Origin: Halomarina salina
GTDB taxonomy: Archaea; Halobacteriota; Halobacteria; Halobacteriales; Haloarculaceae
Reading direction: 5' to 3'
Length of the DNA: 64,000 bases
Assembly (NCBI RefSeq): GCF_023074835.1
Contig: NZ_JALLGW010000002.1
Span: forward strand, 124,001 to 188,000
Part shown: in pieces, positions 61,401 through 64,000 of the stretch
Numbering within the stretch: position 1 is the stretch's first letter
Layout: each line of letters starts with the position of its first letter
Notes under the pieces: model-generated
Databases searched by the model: none
What the model saw: only the letters and a program-made list of their open reading frames with translations
Told to the model about the DNA's origin: nothing
Program-made: the position numbers and the translations under genes

Positions 61401-62537
61401 ATGCAACGCGAGCGGTCATCTCGTGGGGGGAGCGACGACACCAGCCCCAGCTGGGGGAACTGGTCGACGAGTCGGGCGGTTGCGTGGACGCTGGTCGGCA
61501 GCGTCCTCGTCCTCGCGCTCGCCGGGTTCGCCACCGGCGTCCTGGTGATGCCCGGTGGGGCCGACGGCGGGGGCGTGGGCGACGCCAGCGGCCCGACCGG
61601 TGGCGGGGTGGTCGGTGACGTGACGACCACCGCACCGACGACCGACGGGTCTCGGTCCGGCGGCGGGGCCGCGGGCGACGGGACCGACGGCGGCGCGGCG
61701 ACCGAGTCGCCCGCGACGACCGCCGAGGAGCCGAAGACCTGGACCGAGTACGACGGTATCGTCGTCTTCCGGAACGACGACATCCAGCCGTACTACCGGA
61801 GCGAGACGATGCGCGCCGTCGACCAGACGTTCGTCGACGAGGGCGTCCCCGTCACCCTCGGGGTCATCCCGCAGGTGAACGGCGAACACAGCATCACCGA
61901 GAGCGACGTCTGCACGTACCTCCGCGAGCGAGCGCGCGAGAACCCCGACATCTTCGAGTTCTCGCTCCACGGCTACACGCACGAGAAACGTACCGACTTC
62001 CACGGCGGGAGCGAGTTCGGCGGCCTCGACCCGACGACGCAGCGCGAGTTCGTCGAGGACGGCACGCGGACGCTGACCGACTGCGTCGGCGAGCGGCCGA
62101 CGACGTTCGTCCCGCCGATGGACTCCTACGACGAGGCGACGGTCGACGCCCTCAGCGCGGAAGGTTACACCACCGTCTCCGGCGCAGGCTGGTTCACCGC
62201 CGACTACTACGGCACCTCGGAGGTGTTCCAGCAGGGCGGCCTCGTCCACGTCCCCAACGACGGCGGGTTCGTCGCCAACTGGACGACCGGGGAGTTCCAC
62301 GACCCCGCGACGCTCGAACAGCGCTTCGACTGGGCCATCGAGGACGAGGGGCTCTACGTGCAGATGCTCCACTACCAGGACTTCGACACGCCCGAGCGCC
62401 TCGAACAGCTCCGCGAGTTCCTCCAGTACGTGAAGGGCTACGGCGACGTCCGCTTCATGACGGTCGGCGAACTCGGCCAGCACGTCGCCGACGGGACGGC
62501 CCGACAGACCGACGACGGCTGGGAAGTGTACGAGTGA
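61401..62537 (+). CDS. membrane-anchored polysaccharide deacetylase-like protein
   Basis: 378 residues. A single N-terminal helix (about 27-50, AWTLVGSVLVLALAGFATGVL) is followed by a Gly/Thr-rich spacer to about residue 112 and a NodB/DUF2334-like domain: VVFRNDDIQPYYRSETM, EFSLHGYTHEKRTDFHGG, TTFVPPMDSYDEATVDAL and LYVQMLHYQDFDTPERL. It sits outside the cell membrane and may deacetylate surface polysaccharide. Start supported by the box A at 61365. Confidence 0.9.
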   Translation: MQRERSSRGGSDDTSPSWGNWSTSRAVAWTLVGSVLVLALAGFATGVLVMPGGADGGGVGDASGPTGGGVVGDVTTTAPTTDGSRSGGGAAGDGTDGGAATESPATTAEEPKTWTEYDGIVVFRNDDIQPYYRSETMRAVDQTFVDEGVPVTLGVIPQVNGEHSITESDVCTYLRERARENPDIFEFSLHGYTHEKRTDFHGGSEFGGLDPTTQREFVEDGTRTLTDCVGERPTTFVPPMDSYDEATVDALSAEGYTTVSGAGWFTADYYGTSEVFQQGGLVHVPNDGGFVANWTTGEFHDPATLEQRFDWAIEDEGLYVQMLHYQDFDTPERLEQLREFLQYVKGYGDVRFMTVGELGQHVADGTARQTDDGWEVYE

Positions 62538-62759
62538 GCAGCCGCGGTCGACCCTCGCTGCGATAGCCAGTCTCTCTTCTCGACCCCGAATCGACCCCGA
62601 CCCGAAGCCGTGAGCGGACGCGCTCGCCCGCGGCTCCGGGTCCGGGAGCGGCTGATGCGCCACCTCGCTCCGCTGGTCCACCGAAGACCCCGCGACCCCC
62701 GGAGACACCACACAACACTACCGAAGAGGGTTATCCCCGTCGGAGACCTACTCCTTCGG

Positions 62760-63677
62760 ATGGCGACGATACGGACGAATGGCGTCGAGACGTACTACGA
62801 GCGACGGGGGAGCGGCCCCGCCGTCGTCTTCGTCCACGGGGCGATCGTCGACGCCCGTCAGTGGGCACCGCAACTCGACGCGCTGAGCGACGAGTACACG
62901 ACCGTCGCGTACGACGTCCGGGGACACGGTCGGACCGGTGGCTCCCCTCGAAACTCGTACTCCATCGACCTGTTCGCCGACGACCTGGCGGCGCTCGTCG
63001 ACGGGCTGGGACTCGACCGACCCGTCGTCTGTGGGCTCTCGATGGGCGGCTGTATCGCCCAGGCGTACGCGACGCGATACCCCGAGGCGCTATCGGGCCT
63101 CGTCCTCGCGGACACGTTCACGCCCGAGGTGCTCTCCCGTGGCGACTGGCTCCAGCGGTCCGTCGCGTTGCGGGCCACCGTCCCGCCGGTCCGGCTGCTG
63201 GGCTACGAGCGCGTCGAGCGGGCGATGGTGTGGCTCCAGGAACGGTTCCAGCGGGGCGTCAGCGGCGACTACGAGAACGTCCGGCGACTCCGTGACGAGG
63301 GACCGACGATGACGGCCGACGAGTTCGCGAAGGTCGTCCGCGCCGTCGCGTCGTTCGACGAGGCCGTCGTCGACCTCCGTGCCATCACCGTACCGACGCT
63401 AGTCCTGTACGGCGAGAACGAGACGGCGACCGTCCGGCAGCACGCCGAGCGACTGGGCGAGGAACTCCCGGACGTCCGCGTTCGAGTAGTTCCGGAGGCG
63501 GGCCACGTGTCGAACCTCGACGCACCCGACTTCTTCACCGACGCGTTGCGAGCGTTCCTCGCGGGGGACGTCCGCTCGAACGACCACCCGAACGAGAACG
63601 AGGAGGGCCAGCGTGACGAGACCGACGGAGAAGCGGTGGAGGGTGAAACCGCGACCGGCGCGGGCGGAGACGAGTAG
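62760..63677 (+). CDS. alpha/beta hydrolase
   Basis: 305 residues from the ATG at 62760. Fold signatures: VVFVHGAIVDARQWAPQL (oxyanion HG), VVCGLSMGGCIAQAYA (nucleophile Ser), TLVLYGENE (Asp/Glu region) and PEAGHVSNLDAP (catalytic His). Very acidic C-terminal tail. The substrate is unknown; it could be an esterase, peroxidase or lactonase. A GGTTATCCCC element about 32 bases upstream may be box A. Confidence 0.93.
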   Translation: MATIRTNGVETYYERRGSGPAVVFVHGAIVDARQWAPQLDALSDEYTTVAYDVRGHGRTGGSPRNSYSIDLFADDLAALVDGLGLDRPVVCGLSMGGCIAQAYATRYPEALSGLVLADTFTPEVLSRGDWLQRSVALRATVPPVRLLGYERVERAMVWLQERFQRGVSGDYENVRRLRDEGPTMTADEFAKVVRAVASFDEAVVDLRAITVPTLVLYGENETATVRQHAERLGEELPDVRVRVVPEAGHVSNLDAPDFFTDALRAFLAGDVRSNDHPNENEEGQRDETDGEAVEGETATGAGGDE

Positions 63678-63751
63678 CGCGAGGACTGAACGGTGAGAAG
63701 CGGCGGAGTCAGCGACGGTGCGAATCGGGCCAGCGTCGTCGGGTACGGGAC

Positions 63752-64000
63752 TCAGGCGCGGTCGGCGGTCTGGTCCTGTGCCATGCGCTTCACGCTCGCC
63801 CAGTCCCGGTCGGTGTCAGAGAGCGTGTAGACGGCGCTCATCGCGATGACCACCGCCTGGAACAGCGGGTAGGCGACGACCAGCGGGAGGGCGTACGGGA
63901 CGAGGCGGAGGCTCTCGCCTTCGAGGCGGAGCGCCAGCACCGTCACCAGGCTGCCGACGAACGCGAAGAACGCGAGCATCCCGGCGATCTCGCTCCCGTT
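63752..64000 (-). CDS. C-terminal part of a membrane protein, cut by window edge
   Basis: The frame is open to the right edge, so the start is outside. The visible 82 residues have two to three membrane helices (GMLAFFAFVGSLVTVLAL, LVPYALPLVVAYPLFQAVVIAMSAVYTL), then a charged tail SDTDRDWASVKRMAQDQTADRA. The ending resembles a processive GT2 enzyme (membrane helices followed by a W-containing tail), but the assignment is tentative. Confidence 0.6.
   Translation of the reverse strand, partial: NGSEIAGMLAFFAFVGSLVTVLALRLEGESLRLVPYALPLVVAYPLFQAVVIAMSAVYTLSDTDRDWASVKRMAQDQTADRA

Overview
The window is chromosomal DNA of a halophilic archaeon (class Halobacteria). The DNA is GC-rich with strong GC bias at third codon positions, the proteins are acidic (rich in Asp and Glu), there is a full-length archaeal transcription factor B, secretion signals are of the twin-arginine lipoprotein type, many small haloarchaeal winged-helix proteins (DUF7344 type) are present, and AT-rich TATA boxes sit 25-30 bases before start codons as expected for leaderless transcripts. 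I see no rRNA, tRNA, CRISPR array, insertion sequence or phage module. Genes are densely packed, often with 4 to 8 base overlaps.

Layout. (1) 1-10.9 kb is mostly housekeeping and orphan genes: a MaoC-type hydratase running off the left edge, a cupin/zinc-ribbon protein, a nucleoside phosphorylase, small membrane proteins, two DUF7344 regulators, tfb, a short-chain dehydrogenase, a Tat lipoprotein and an AI-2E-type exporter. (2) 11.06-29.5 kb is a nonulosonic (sialic-acid-like) acid locus: neuB, a GT-B transferase, an MsbA/PglK-like ABC exporter, a PIG-L deacetylase and neuC on the plus strand; a sulfatase-superfamily enzyme; two sugar N-formyltransferases facing each other; then on the minus strand neuA with two PtmA-like dehydrogenases, a Gfo/Idh oxidoreductase and a methyltransferase; a polysaccharide deacetylase; and finally a DegT aminotransferase with a CBS-epimerase fusion. 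(3) 29.5-33.9 kb holds a small membrane protein and a Zn/Cd-type P1B ATPase that share a divergent promoter with a central inverted repeat, then a DUF7344 membrane regulator preceded by a tiny overlapping ORF. (4) 34.0-38.1 kb is a four-gene minus-strand operon matching the UDP-2,3-diacetamido-2,3-dideoxy-glucuronate route (dehydrogenase, oxidoreductase, aminotransferase, acetyltransferase), bracketed by two DUF7344 membrane regulators. (5) 39.0-53.96 kb is an export and assembly region: two GT4 glycosyltransferases, two Tat-exported right-handed beta-helix proteins, an asparagine-synthase-like enzyme lacking the glutaminase cysteine, a Wzx-like flippase, a winged-helix regulator, a DUF1616 protein, a polytopic GT-C-like protein and a type I phosphodiesterase. 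(6) 54.7-61.1 kb is a plus-strand run of GT2, DUF354, deacetylase, FemAB-like, FkbM and ATP-grasp genes, followed by a membrane-anchored deacetylase, an alpha/beta hydrolase and the end of a further membrane protein.

Together the genes suggest that this organism builds at least two surface glycans. One carries a CMP-activated nonulosonic acid that may be N-formylated, and one carries a diacetamido uronic acid. There are two different flippase types, several glycan-trimming or glycan-decorating enzymes, and secreted beta-helix proteins that may bind or process the product. The oligosaccharyltransferase AglB and the NDP-sugar 4,6-dehydratase needed for legionaminic or pseudaminic acid are not visible in this window.
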